In this document: positions 1 to 5,770 of the stretch, piece by piece
Layout: each line of letters begins with the position of its first letter
Numbering within the stretch: position 1 is the stretch's first letter
NCBI GenBank assembly: GCA_017889845.1
Contig: JAGGAJ010000104.1
Coordinates: 1-6,430, forward strand
Length of the DNA stretch: 6,430 bases
Direction: 5' to 3'
From: Deltaproteobacteria bacterium
Lineage (GTDB): Bacteria; Desulfobacterota; Deferrimicrobia; Deferrimicrobiales; Deferrimicrobiaceae
Notes under the pieces: generated by a model
Told to the model about the DNA's origin: nothing
The model's database searches: none
What the model saw: only the letters and a program-made list of their open reading frames with translations
Position numbers and translations under genes: made by a program

Positions 1-46
1 GCAGGCGCTCGGGGAGGTTGGGCGCCGGCCGGGGCCGCACCCCCAT
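1..46 (-). CDS. 5' end of an unidentified protein-coding gene (partial, runs off the left edge)
   Basis: An ATG at 46-44 overlaps the TGA stop of the upstream winged-helix gene (TGATG), the usual sign of translational coupling. A purine-rich stretch with GGGAG and AAGGGGG lies just upstream as a possible ribosome binding site. Only 15 complete codons are visible, reading MGVRPRPAPNLPERL, a proline/arginine-rich start with no membrane or signal segment. This is too little to name a family. The case for a gene rests on the overlap, the open frame to the window edge and the gene-tight context. It would be the last visible member of the leftward LapA/winged-helix block. Confidence 0.45.
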   Translation of the reverse strand, partial: MGVRPRPAPNLPERL

Positions 47-312
47 CAGGCGCCCCCTTCTCCCGACAGCCGAAGGACCAGCCGCAACCCGTCGGGAGTC
101 AGCCGCACCGCCGGCTGCAGCTCCCAGTATTCGATGAGCCCCCTGGCGCGGAGCGACTTCACCGCCTCGGAAAGCTCCCACGGCGCGAGGCCCGCCTCCT
201 CGTCCAGCCCTTTCAGCCCCGGCGTCGCCCCGGGGCCGATCTCCCGGTAGAAGGAGAGAAGGCTCAGGAGCAGCTTCTTCTCGGTGTCCGACACGGGATG
301 ATCTCCGCTCAC
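46..312 (-). CDS. small winged-helix-like hypothetical protein (88 aa)
   Basis: I do not recognise a named family. The 88-residue product begins with an amphipathic helix (about residues 9-25, KKLLLSLLSFYREIG). It then has a helix-turn-helix-like stretch: LKGLDEEAGL, PWELSEAVKSLRARGLIEY, and a short wing-like strand ending in LTPDGLRLVLRL. This order (helix, recognition helix, 'RGLIEY' turn, beta wing, 'LTPDG') resembles small MarR/PadR-type winged-helix domains, so DNA binding is an inference. The start is taken as GTG at 312-310. It overlaps the LapA stop (GTGA) and has GGAGG seven bases upstream. A second in-frame GTG at 294 would give 82 residues. Coupling to lapA upstream and to the next gene downstream suggests one transcript. 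It could be a local regulator or simply a small wHTH domain protein. Confidence 0.6.
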   Translation of the reverse strand: MSGDHPVSDTEKKLLLSLLSFYREIGPGATPGLKGLDEEAGLAPWELSEAVKSLRARGLIEYWELQPAVRLTPDGLRLVLRLSGEGGA

Positions 313-617
313 GCCTTCCCCTCCGCCGCGGGACCCGCCGGGGGGGCGGATTTCGCCTTGAGGGCGGCCACCTCGATCTCCAGCTCCTGGATCCGCTTTT
401 TCGCCGCGGACGCCTCGGACCGCCTCCGGAAGTACCCCGGGACCCCGGTGATCCAGCCCCCCAGCACCCCGGCCGCGAACGCCGCCACGATCACTCCCAG
501 CATCGATGTGACCCAGGACAGGTGCAGGAACCGCACGGTGTACTCGCCGGGGTTCTGCAGGCCGAAGGCCGCAACCACGGCGAGCAGCAGGACGAGCACG
601 ACCAACGCACCGTTCAC
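309..617 (-). CDS. LapA-domain (DUF1049) small inner-membrane protein
   Basis: The 102-residue product has two hydrophobic segments, residues about 3-20 and 38-60, separated by a short polar loop containing the 'QNPGEYTVRFL' sequence. This pattern (N-terminal TM, 'Q.N...V.v.fl' loop, second TM, charged tail) is typical of the LapA/DUF1049 family. The C-terminal third, about 66-90 (RRRSEASAAKKRIQELEIEV), is a predicted cytoplasmic coiled coil, also usual for the family. In E. coli LapA works with LapB in control of lipopolysaccharide synthesis. Whether that role applies here is not shown, and no lapB is visible. The start is GTG at 617-615 with a strong AAAGGAGGT site six bases upstream. The gene lies 13 bp after the cation-efflux gene and overlaps the next gene by four bases. 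Confidence 0.8.
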   Translation of the reverse strand: MNGALVVLVLLLAVVAAFGLQNPGEYTVRFLHLSWVTSMLGVIVAAFAAGVLGGWITGVPGYFRRRSEASAAKKRIQELEIEVAALKAKSAPPAGPAAEGKA

Positions 618-630
618 GCGCCACCTCCTT

Positions 631-1653
631 TCAGTTGACGGGCTCCTGCCCCTTCGCTTCCGGGACGCCCCTGCCGTCCCGCTCGGGGCTCGAAAGCGTA
701 CGGATCATCCCCTTCACCCGGGTGCACTCGTGCACGCCGGGGCACTCCACCTCGCACGGATCGATGTGCGTCACCACGTGGGCGTGGCCCAGCGCTTCGC
801 GGATCTCGTGCTCCAGGTGGTCCGCCACCCGATGGGCGTCCTCCAGCGAGTGCTCCCGGCACACCACCACGTGGAAATCCACGTGCTTCTCCGAGCCGGA
901 TCGCCGGGTCCGCAGGTCGTGCCATTCCACTACCATCGGCCGGTGCTCCTCGATGATCCGCACGATCGTCTCCACCGTCTCCCGGGGGAGCCCGCGGTCC
1001 AGCAGGTCCTGCACCGCCGCGCTGAGGATGGGCAGGGCGGCGACGAAGATGTAGACCCCCACCGCGAGGGCGACGCCGGGATCCAGCCACTTCCACCCGG
1101 TGATGCGGTACAGGAGGAGGGAGAAGAGGATGCCGGTTCCCGACCATACGTCCGTCCGGAAATGGAGAGCGTCCGCCGAAAGCGCGGAAGAGCCGGTCGC
1201 CTCCCCGGCCTTCCGGATCCGGTCGGAGACGAACCACGACGCGGCGACGGAGAAGGCCATCACGAGGATGCCGACGTCGAGGCCGATCCCCTCCGGCGCC
1301 CTCCCCTCCCGCAGGCGGCGCACCGCCTCCCAGGCGACCCCCGCGCCGGTGAGGGCGATCACTCCTCCCTGGACGAGGGTGGCCATCGTCTCCACCTTCC
1401 CGTGGCCGTACGGGTGGCCCTCGTCCGCCGGATCCATCGCCTTCCGGATCGACAGGAAGTTCACGGTGGACATGAAGATGTCGGCCACGTTGTCCAGCGC
1501 GGAGGCAAGGACCCCCAGGGAGCCGGAAACGATCCCGACGACCAGCTTCAGGAGGCAGAGGGTGACGGCGCTCCCGAGGGAGAAGCGCGCGGTCCGTAGA
1601 CGGATCCGCCGGTTCTCCGCTGTCCCCGCGGGGGCGGTGGGGGGTGCCGGCAA
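631..1653 (-). CDS. cation diffusion facilitator (CDF) metal efflux transporter, FieF-like
   Basis: This is an inner-membrane proton-coupled exporter of divalent metal ions, probably Zn(II)/Fe(II). With a TTG start at 1653 it has 340 residues, close to FieF (about 300). Visible family marks are the TM2 metal site D54/D58 (ALDNVAD), the HPYGHGKVE loop at 80-88 and the TM5 site H164/D168 (HFRTD), giving a DD-HD set. The cytoplasmic domain keeps residues aligning with FieF's regulatory zinc sites: H245 (WHDLRTR), H261, H274 and H296/D298 (THIDP). The tail adds an unusual Cys-rich C300/C304/H308/C310 cluster. The start is uncertain: the frame stays open upstream to 1851, overlapping ilvE on the other strand. 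TTG 1653 has AAAGGA about ten bases upstream; GTG 1716 is a poorer alternative. About 26 residues precede TM1 in the chosen model. The gene leads the leftward block with lapA. Confidence 0.88.
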   Translation of the reverse strand: MPAPPTAPAGTAENRRIRLRTARFSLGSAVTLCLLKLVVGIVSGSLGVLASALDNVADIFMSTVNFLSIRKAMDPADEGHPYGHGKVETMATLVQGGVIALTGAGVAWEAVRRLREGRAPEGIGLDVGILVMAFSVAASWFVSDRIRKAGEATGSSALSADALHFRTDVWSGTGILFSLLLYRITGWKWLDPGVALAVGVYIFVAALPILSAAVQDLLDRGLPRETVETIVRIIEEHRPMVVEWHDLRTRRSGSEKHVDFHVVVCREHSLEDAHRVADHLEHEIREALGHAHVVTHIDPCEVECPGVHECTRVKGMIRTLSSPERDGRGVPEAKGQEPVN

Positions 1654-1709
1654 GGCAATTGCATCCTTTCCCCGGGAGCGGGCGCGCCCGGAAGGCGGAC
1701 ACCGGCGAT

Positions 1710-1738
1710 TTGACACGGTATCCGGCTGTTGCAAGAAT
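1710..1738 (+). promoter_or_regulatory. sigma70-like promoter for ilvE
   Basis: A perfect -35 TTGACA (1710-1715) is followed after exactly 17 bp by AAGAAT (1733-1738), which matches four of six -10 consensus bases including the last three. Predicted transcription would begin near 1745, giving a leader of about 24 nt before the ilvE start. It sits in the spacer between the divergent CDF and ilvE genes and also overlaps the open upstream extension of the CDF frame. This is a sequence match only. Confidence 0.6.
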
Positions 1739-1768
1739 AGCACATCACATCCGGGCGGGAGGGGGCGC

Positions 1769-2689
1769 GTGGTCCAGAAGACGAAGAAGATCTGGATGGA
1801 CGGCAAGCTCGTGAACTGGGACGAGGCGCAGGTCCACGTCCTCACCCACACGCTGCATTACGGCGTCGGCGTCTTCGAGGGAATCCGCTGCTACACGACG
1901 GAGGACGGCAAGGCCGCGATCTTCCGGCTGAAGGAGCACGTCGACCGGTTCTTCGACTCCGCGCACATCGTCCTGATGGAGATCCCATTCACCCGGGAGG
2001 AGATCTGCGCGGCGATCCGGAAGACCCTCCTGGCAAACGAGCAGCCGGAGGGGTACATCCGCCCGATCGCCTTCCTGGGGGAGGGGGAGATGGGGCTGCA
2101 CGTCCGCACCAATCCGGTGCGCGTGGCGGTCGCCACCTGGCCGTGGGGCGCCTACCTCGGGGAGGAAGGGTTGAAGAAGGGGATCCGCGCGAAGGTCTCC
2201 TCCTTCAATCGCCACCACGTCAACGCGGCGATGACGAAGGGGAAGGTGATCGGCAACTACGTCAACTCGGTCCTGGCGAAGTGGGAGGTCGTCAAGTCGG
2301 GGTACGACGAGGCGGTCCTCCTCGACACGGAGGGGTACGTGGCGGAAGGATCCGGGGAGAACATCTTCATCGTCCGCAACGGGATGCTGCAAACCACCCC
2401 CCTCACGTCGGTCCTCCCCGGGATCACGCGGGACTCGGTGATCACCATCGCCCAGAAGATGGACATCCCGGTCAAGGAGGCCCGCTTCACCCGCGACGAG
2501 ATGTACATCGCGGACGAGATGTTCTTCACCGGCACGGCCGCCGAGATCACCCCGGTGCGCGAGGTCGACGACCGGAAGGTCGGGCCCGGGAAGCCGGGGC
2601 CCGTCACGAAGCGTATCCAGGCCGCCTTTTTCGACATCGTCCGCGGGAAGAACGCCCTCTTCCAGCACTGGCTCGACGTGGTGAGATAG
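1769..2689 (+). CDS. ilvE: branched-chain amino acid aminotransferase (fold type IV PLP enzyme)
   Basis: This enzyme catalyses the last step of leucine, isoleucine and valine synthesis, transferring the amino group from glutamate to the branched 2-oxo acids in the cytoplasm. The 306-residue length matches the IlvE family. Recognisable blocks are the HYGVGVFEGIRCY region (30-42) and YIRPIAFLGEGEMGLHV (96-112). The PLP-binding lysine is K159 in GKVIGNYVNS, E193 lies in AEGSGENIF, and the phosphate-binding loop TPLTSVLPGITRDSV follows. The start is the GTG at 1769, with GGGAGG six bases upstream and a sigma70-like promoter just before. A much longer upstream frame extension is a shadow over the CDF gene. 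D-amino acid aminotransferase and aminodeoxychorismate lyase share the fold, but the full-length branched-chain motifs favour IlvE. It is followed after 41 bp by queE, with no clear terminator between them. Confidence 0.95.
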   Translation: MVQKTKKIWMDGKLVNWDEAQVHVLTHTLHYGVGVFEGIRCYTTEDGKAAIFRLKEHVDRFFDSAHIVLMEIPFTREEICAAIRKTLLANEQPEGYIRPIAFLGEGEMGLHVRTNPVRVAVATWPWGAYLGEEGLKKGIRAKVSSFNRHHVNAAMTKGKVIGNYVNSVLAKWEVVKSGYDEAVLLDTEGYVAEGSGENIFIVRNGMLQTTPLTSVLPGITRDSVITIAQKMDIPVKEARFTRDEMYIADEMFFTGTAAEITPVREVDDRKVGPGKPGPVTKRIQAAFFDIVRGKNALFQHWLDVVR

Positions 2690-2715
2690 CCCCCGCGGGA
2701 GCCCCGAAACCATCG

Positions 2716-2724
2716 TGGTAAAAT
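2716..2724 (+). promoter_or_regulatory. possible extended -10 promoter at the queE start (leaderless transcript)
   Basis: TGGTAAAAT (TG at 2716-2717, then -10 hexamer TAAAAT at 2719-2724) fits an extended -10 element. No convincing -35 is seen at the expected place (CGGGAG). The spacing to the queE ATG at 2731 is six bases, which would put the transcription start at or within a base or two of the A of ATG. The site stands out in a GC-rich spacer, and queE lacks a clear Shine-Dalgarno sequence. Confidence 0.4.
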
Positions 2725-2730
2725 AGCGGG

Positions 2731-3369
2731 ATGCTGAAGGTCACCGAGATCTTCGCCAGCGTCCAGGGGGAGACCTCGTTTTCCGGGTACCCGTTCGCCT
2801 TCGTCCGCCTGACGGGGTGCAACCTCCGCTGCCGGTATTGCGACACCACCTACGCGTACGACTCCGGGGAGGAGTTTCCGCTTCCGGAGGTCGTCACCCG
2901 GGTGACCGCTTTCGGGCTGACCCGGACGTGCATAACCGGCGGGGAACCGCTGCTCCAGGAAGAGGCGCCCGCCCTCGTTTCGACCCTGCTCGACCACGGC
3001 CAGGAAGTGCTCGTCGAGACGAACGGGACGGTCCCGCTCGACCGGCTCGACCCCCGCGCCGTGAAGATCATGGACGTCAAGTGCCCCGGATCTGGCGAGG
3101 AGGGGAAGATGCTGTGGGACAACTTCCGCCACCTCGCCGGGCGGGACGAGGTGAAGTTCGTCATCTCCTCCATGGACGACTACCGGTACGCGAAGGAGGT
3201 GGTGGGAAGGTACCGCCGGGAGCATCGCTGGACGGTCCTGCTCTCACCCGCCTTCGGCCTCCTCGCGCCGGAACGGCTCGCCGGGTGGATGGTGGGGGAC
3301 GGCCTGGACGCGCGGTTCCAGCTCCAGCTACACAAGCTCGTGTGGGGCCCCGACCGGCGGGGGGTGTGA
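2731..3369 (+). CDS. queE: 7-carboxy-7-deazaguanine synthase (radical SAM)
   Basis: QueE converts 6-carboxytetrahydropterin to 7-carboxy-7-deazaguanine, the ring-forming step on the way to preQ0 and queuosine. The 212-residue product opens with EIFASVQGET (6-15), matching the family's EIFxSIQGE block. It then has the three-cysteine [4Fe-4S]/SAM motif C30-x3-C34-x2-C37 in CNLRCRYCDT, and the glycine-rich SAM motif TGGEP at 69-73. The VETNGT strand, the DVKCPGSG segment and the closing QLHKLVWGP are also typical. Position 15 is Thr where many relatives have Gly (QGEG). Only a weak purine run precedes the ATG; a -10-like box suggests initiation on a leaderless message. queC follows after four bases, so the pair is almost certainly one transcript. 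queD and the GTP cyclohydrolase that would supply substrate are not in the window. Confidence 0.95.
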   Translation: MLKVTEIFASVQGETSFSGYPFAFVRLTGCNLRCRYCDTTYAYDSGEEFPLPEVVTRVTAFGLTRTCITGGEPLLQEEAPALVSTLLDHGQEVLVETNGTVPLDRLDPRAVKIMDVKCPGSGEEGKMLWDNFRHLAGRDEVKFVISSMDDYRYAKEVVGRYRREHRWTVLLSPAFGLLAPERLAGWMVGDGLDARFQLQLHKLVWGPDRRGV

Positions 3370-3373
3370 CGGG

Positions 3374-4075
3374 ATGACCACGCTCCCGAAACCGCTGGGG
3401 ATCGCCCTGTGCAGCGGCGGGATGGACAGCCTCGTGATGGCGGAGTTCGTCACCCGGGAGTCGGAACTCTGTCTCCTCCACGTCAACTACGGCCAGCGGA
3501 CCGAAGCGAAGGAGCTCGCCTGCTTCCACGCCATCGCGGAGCACATGAAGGTGCCGCCCCGCCGGCTGCTCGTTGTGGACATCTCCCACCTGAAGAAGAT
3601 CGGGGGGAGCGCGCTGACGGACGCAGCGATCGGGGTGCCGGATGCCGACCTGCGGAGGCGAGGGGTCCCGGTCACCTACGTCCCCTTCCGCAATGCCCAC
3701 CTCGTGGCCATCGCCGTGTCCTGGGCGGAGGTGATCGGGGCGAGGAACATCTACATCGGCGCCGTGGAGGCCGACTCGTCCGGGTACCCGGATTGCCGCC
3801 CGGAGTTTTACGAGGCGCTGAACGAGGCGATCCGGCGGGGGACGAGGGAGGGGAGCGGCATCGAGGTGAAGGCGCCCTTCATCCGGCTGATGAAAAAGGA
3901 CATCGTTCTGATGGGGAAGTCGATGGGGGTCCCCTTCGAGCGCTCCTGGTCGTGCTACCGGGAGGGGGACAAGGCGTGCGGGAAGTGCGACTCGTGCGCC
4001 CTGCGGCTTTCGGCATTCGCGGAGGCCGGTGTCGAGGACCCTCTCCCGTACGAGACCCGTCCCGGCTACCAGTAG
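3374..4075 (+). CDS. queC: 7-cyano-7-deazaguanine (preQ0) synthase
   Basis: QueC uses ATP and ammonia to convert 7-carboxy-7-deazaguanine, the QueE product, to preQ0. The 233-residue protein has the PP-loop ATP-binding motif SGGMDS at 14-19, HVNYGQR at 36-42 and VPFRNAH at 103-109. The GAVEADSSGYPDCRPEF block follows at 129-145. A C-terminal zinc site is formed by C194, C202, C205 and C208 (SCYREGDKACGKCDSCALR). All of these are standard for QueC, and the length is normal. The ATG follows the queE stop by four bases, with a G-rich run (GGCGGGGGG) overlapping the end of queE as the probable ribosome binding site. The product could feed tRNA queuosine or, in some bacteria, deazaguanine modification of DNA. 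Nothing in this window points to the DNA pathway. Confidence 0.96.
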   Translation: MTTLPKPLGIALCSGGMDSLVMAEFVTRESELCLLHVNYGQRTEAKELACFHAIAEHMKVPPRRLLVVDISHLKKIGGSALTDAAIGVPDADLRRRGVPVTYVPFRNAHLVAIAVSWAEVIGARNIYIGAVEADSSGYPDCRPEFYEALNEAIRRGTREGSGIEVKAPFIRLMKKDIVLMGKSMGVPFERSWSCYREGDKACGKCDSCALRLSAFAEAGVEDPLPYETRPGYQ

Positions 4076-4084
4076 GGGACGCGC

Positions 4085-5656
4085 TTGGCAATCCACACGG
4101 ACGCGAAGCAGACCGCCCGCCGCCTCTCCCAGGCGGCTTTCCTGCTCCTCTTTTTCGTGCTGCTGGTCAAGACCGACTACGGCGGGCGCGACGAGCTCGC
4201 CTACCCGGTGAAGATATTCCTCGATGCCGACCTGCTGGTGCTCGCAACCTCGCTCCTCTCCGCGCACAAGCTCCCGGCGGCCCTCTTCCTTGCGCTCGCC
4301 TTCCTGCCGGTCACGGTGCTGTTCGGGCGCGCCTTCTGCGGGTGGGTGTGCCCCTTCGGGACGCTGCACCACGCCGTGAGCTTCGCGGGAAAGCCCGCGG
4401 TCGCGGAACGGGGGGTGAAAACGCCGGGGAGCCGGTGGAAGGTCCTCACCCTGCTGTTCTTCGCGGGGGCCGCCCTGTCCGGATTGCAGGTCGCGGGGCT
4501 GCTGGACCCGATCTCCTTCCTGATCCGGTCCCTTTCCCTTTCCATCCTTCCGGCGGTGAACGCGGTGCTTCGCGCCTTCCTCGACTGGGGATTCGCTCTC
4601 CCGTCGCGCCCCGTGTCGGACCTCTTCGACGGGGCGCACACGTTCCTGCGCGCCCACTTCCTCTCCTTTTACCCGTCGCGGTACCAGCAGGCGTTCCTCT
4701 TCTTCCTCCTCTTCACGGGGATCCTTGCGCTCAACCGGTACCGCACCCGTTTTTTCTGCCGCTTCGTCTGCCCCCTCGGGGGGCTCCTCGGCCTGCTCTC
4801 CCGGGCGGGGCTGCTGCGGCTGTCGATGAACGACCGTTGCACCCACTGCATGAAGTGCCGCGACGCCTGCGCGGGAGGCGCCAATCCCCACGCGAGGGAG
4901 AACTGGTCCCCCTCGGAGTGCGTCACGTGCTTCAACTGCACGGCGGCGTGCCCGGAGGGGGCGCTGGAGTGGAAGTTCGCCGTCGCGCGCGGCACGAAGG
5001 ACCGCGTGGATGCGGGGCGTCGCGCCGTGCTCGCCGCGGCGTCGTTCGGCGCGGCGTCCGCCTGGGTGCTTTCGACCACCCCCGCCGCGGCCCTTCCCGC
5101 TCCGGAGCTGGTCCGGCCCCCGGGCGCGCAGCGGGAGAAGGAGTTCCTCTCCCGGTGCGTGCGGTGCGGCGAATGCATGAAGGTGTGCATCACCGGGGGG
5201 TTGCAGCCCACCCTGTTCGAAGCGGGGATCGAGGGGATCTGGAGCCCCGTCCTCGTGTCGCGGATCGGGTACTGCGAGTACAACTGCACCCTGTGCGGCC
5301 AGGTGTGCCCGACCTCCGCCATCCGGAGGCTCGCCGTGCGGGAGAAGCACAAGACCGTGATCGGGCTCGCCTTCGTCGACCCGGGGCGGTGCATCCCCTT
5401 CGCCCAGGGGACGCCGTGCATCGTCTGCGAGGAGCATTGCCCCACGCCAAAAAAAGCGATCGTCTTCCGGGAGCAACCCGGCAAGGGGGGCGCCCCCGTC
5501 AAGGTCCCGGTGGTGGACACGGAGCTGTGCATCGGCTGCGGCATCTGCGAGAACAAGTGCCCCGTGGTCGATCTCGCCGGGATCCGCGTGACCTCCGTCG
5601 GGGAGACCCGGAACCCCGATAACCGCATGAAGCTGCCCGCCCCGGCCCCCGGATGA
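4085..5656 (+). CDS. polytopic 4Fe-4S membrane protein resembling a NapH-NapG fusion
   Basis: This 523-residue protein is probably a membrane quinol dehydrogenase or electron-transfer module. Residues 1-230 are NapH-like: membrane segments near 13-29, 65-81, 118-140 and 201-217, with two C-x3-CP motifs (C85/C89 in FCGWVCPFG, C225/C229 in FCRFVCPLG). Two 4Fe-4S sites follow: C252/255/258/262 and C279/282/285/289. Residues 311-338 are a twin-arginine-like hydrophobic stretch (GRRAVLAAASFGAASAWV) ending in an Ala-Leu-Pro segment, like a NapG Tat signal but internal. The rest is NapG-like: RPPGA at 344-348, then four cluster motifs, C358/361/364/368, C397/401/404/408, C436/445/448/452 and C482/485/488/492. 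Membrane and cluster positions are read by eye. The start is TTG at 4085, with AGGGGA about six bases upstream overlapping the queC stop. No terminal reductase such as NapA is visible. Partner and substrate are unknown. Confidence 0.85.
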   Translation: MAIHTDAKQTARRLSQAAFLLLFFVLLVKTDYGGRDELAYPVKIFLDADLLVLATSLLSAHKLPAALFLALAFLPVTVLFGRAFCGWVCPFGTLHHAVSFAGKPAVAERGVKTPGSRWKVLTLLFFAGAALSGLQVAGLLDPISFLIRSLSLSILPAVNAVLRAFLDWGFALPSRPVSDLFDGAHTFLRAHFLSFYPSRYQQAFLFFLLFTGILALNRYRTRFFCRFVCPLGGLLGLLSRAGLLRLSMNDRCTHCMKCRDACAGGANPHARENWSPSECVTCFNCTAACPEGALEWKFAVARGTKDRVDAGRRAVLAAASFGAASAWVLSTTPAAALPAPELVRPPGAQREKEFLSRCVRCGECMKVCITGGLQPTLFEAGIEGIWSPVLVSRIGYCEYNCTLCGQVCPTSAIRRLAVREKHKTVIGLAFVDPGRCIPFAQGTPCIVCEEHCPTPKKAIVFREQPGKGGAPVKVPVVDTELCIGCGICENKCPVVDLAGIRVTSVGETRNPDNRMKLPAPAPG

Positions 5657-5666
5657 CCCTTTCCTG

Positions 5667-5695
5667 TTGACAGGGGTGCCTTCCGCCGCTACAGT
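5667..5695 (+). promoter_or_regulatory. sigma70-like promoter for the 68-aa orphan gene
   Basis: A perfect -35 TTGACA (5667-5672) is separated by exactly 17 bp from TACAGT (5690-5695), a four-of-six -10 match. It begins ten bases after the stop of the iron-sulfur gene. Predicted transcription would start near 5702, leaving a leader of about 69 nt that is noticeably more AT-rich than the surrounding genes. No terminator with a strong stem was found between the iron-sulfur gene and this promoter. Confidence 0.65.
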
Positions 5696-5770
5696 CTTTA
5701 TCCCAACAACCCGTTGCGGTTTTCACTGAATCTTTTCCCCCGCCTGTCCGTCATATATAAAGGGGAGAAA

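Noticed and set aside
298..1599. A 433-codon plus-strand frame opposite lapA and the CDF gene
   Set aside because: It shows biased composition with no motif, and the opposite strand carries clear membrane proteins with family motifs.
1100..1768. Upstream extension of the ilvE frame adding more than 220 residues
   Set aside because: The extension is an antisense shadow of the CDF gene. IlvE proteins are about 305 residues, and the GTG at 1769 has a good ribosome binding site and promoter.
2692..2699. CCCGCGGG palindrome after ilvE as a terminator or operator
   Set aside because: It is an 8-bp GC palindrome without a loop or T-run, expected by chance at this base composition.
2690..2730. preQ1 riboswitch upstream of queE
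   Set aside because: The 41-bp spacer has no recognisable stem with an A-rich tail, and the likely start site would leave no leader to fold.
3161..5476. A 771-codon open frame on the minus strand across queC and the iron-sulfur gene
   Set aside because: Its translation is rich in Arg, Gly, Pro, His and Glu with no recognisable domain. It lies opposite two clear genes. Long antisense frames are expected in DNA this GC-rich.
3409..5622. A 737-codon plus-strand frame overlapping queC and the iron-sulfur gene
   Set aside because: It is a low-complexity, Arg/Gly/Pro-rich shift frame of the two recognised genes and crosses their boundary.
5754..5760. TATATAA as a second -10 element for the small gene
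   Set aside because: Transcription from it would begin within a few bases of the ATG and remove the good ribosome binding site. No matching -35 is seen.
5714..5770. TTG start that would lengthen the 68-residue protein by 19 residues
   Set aside because: There is no ribosome binding site before it, while ATG 5771 has AAGGGGAG. The extra codons look like AT-rich leader.
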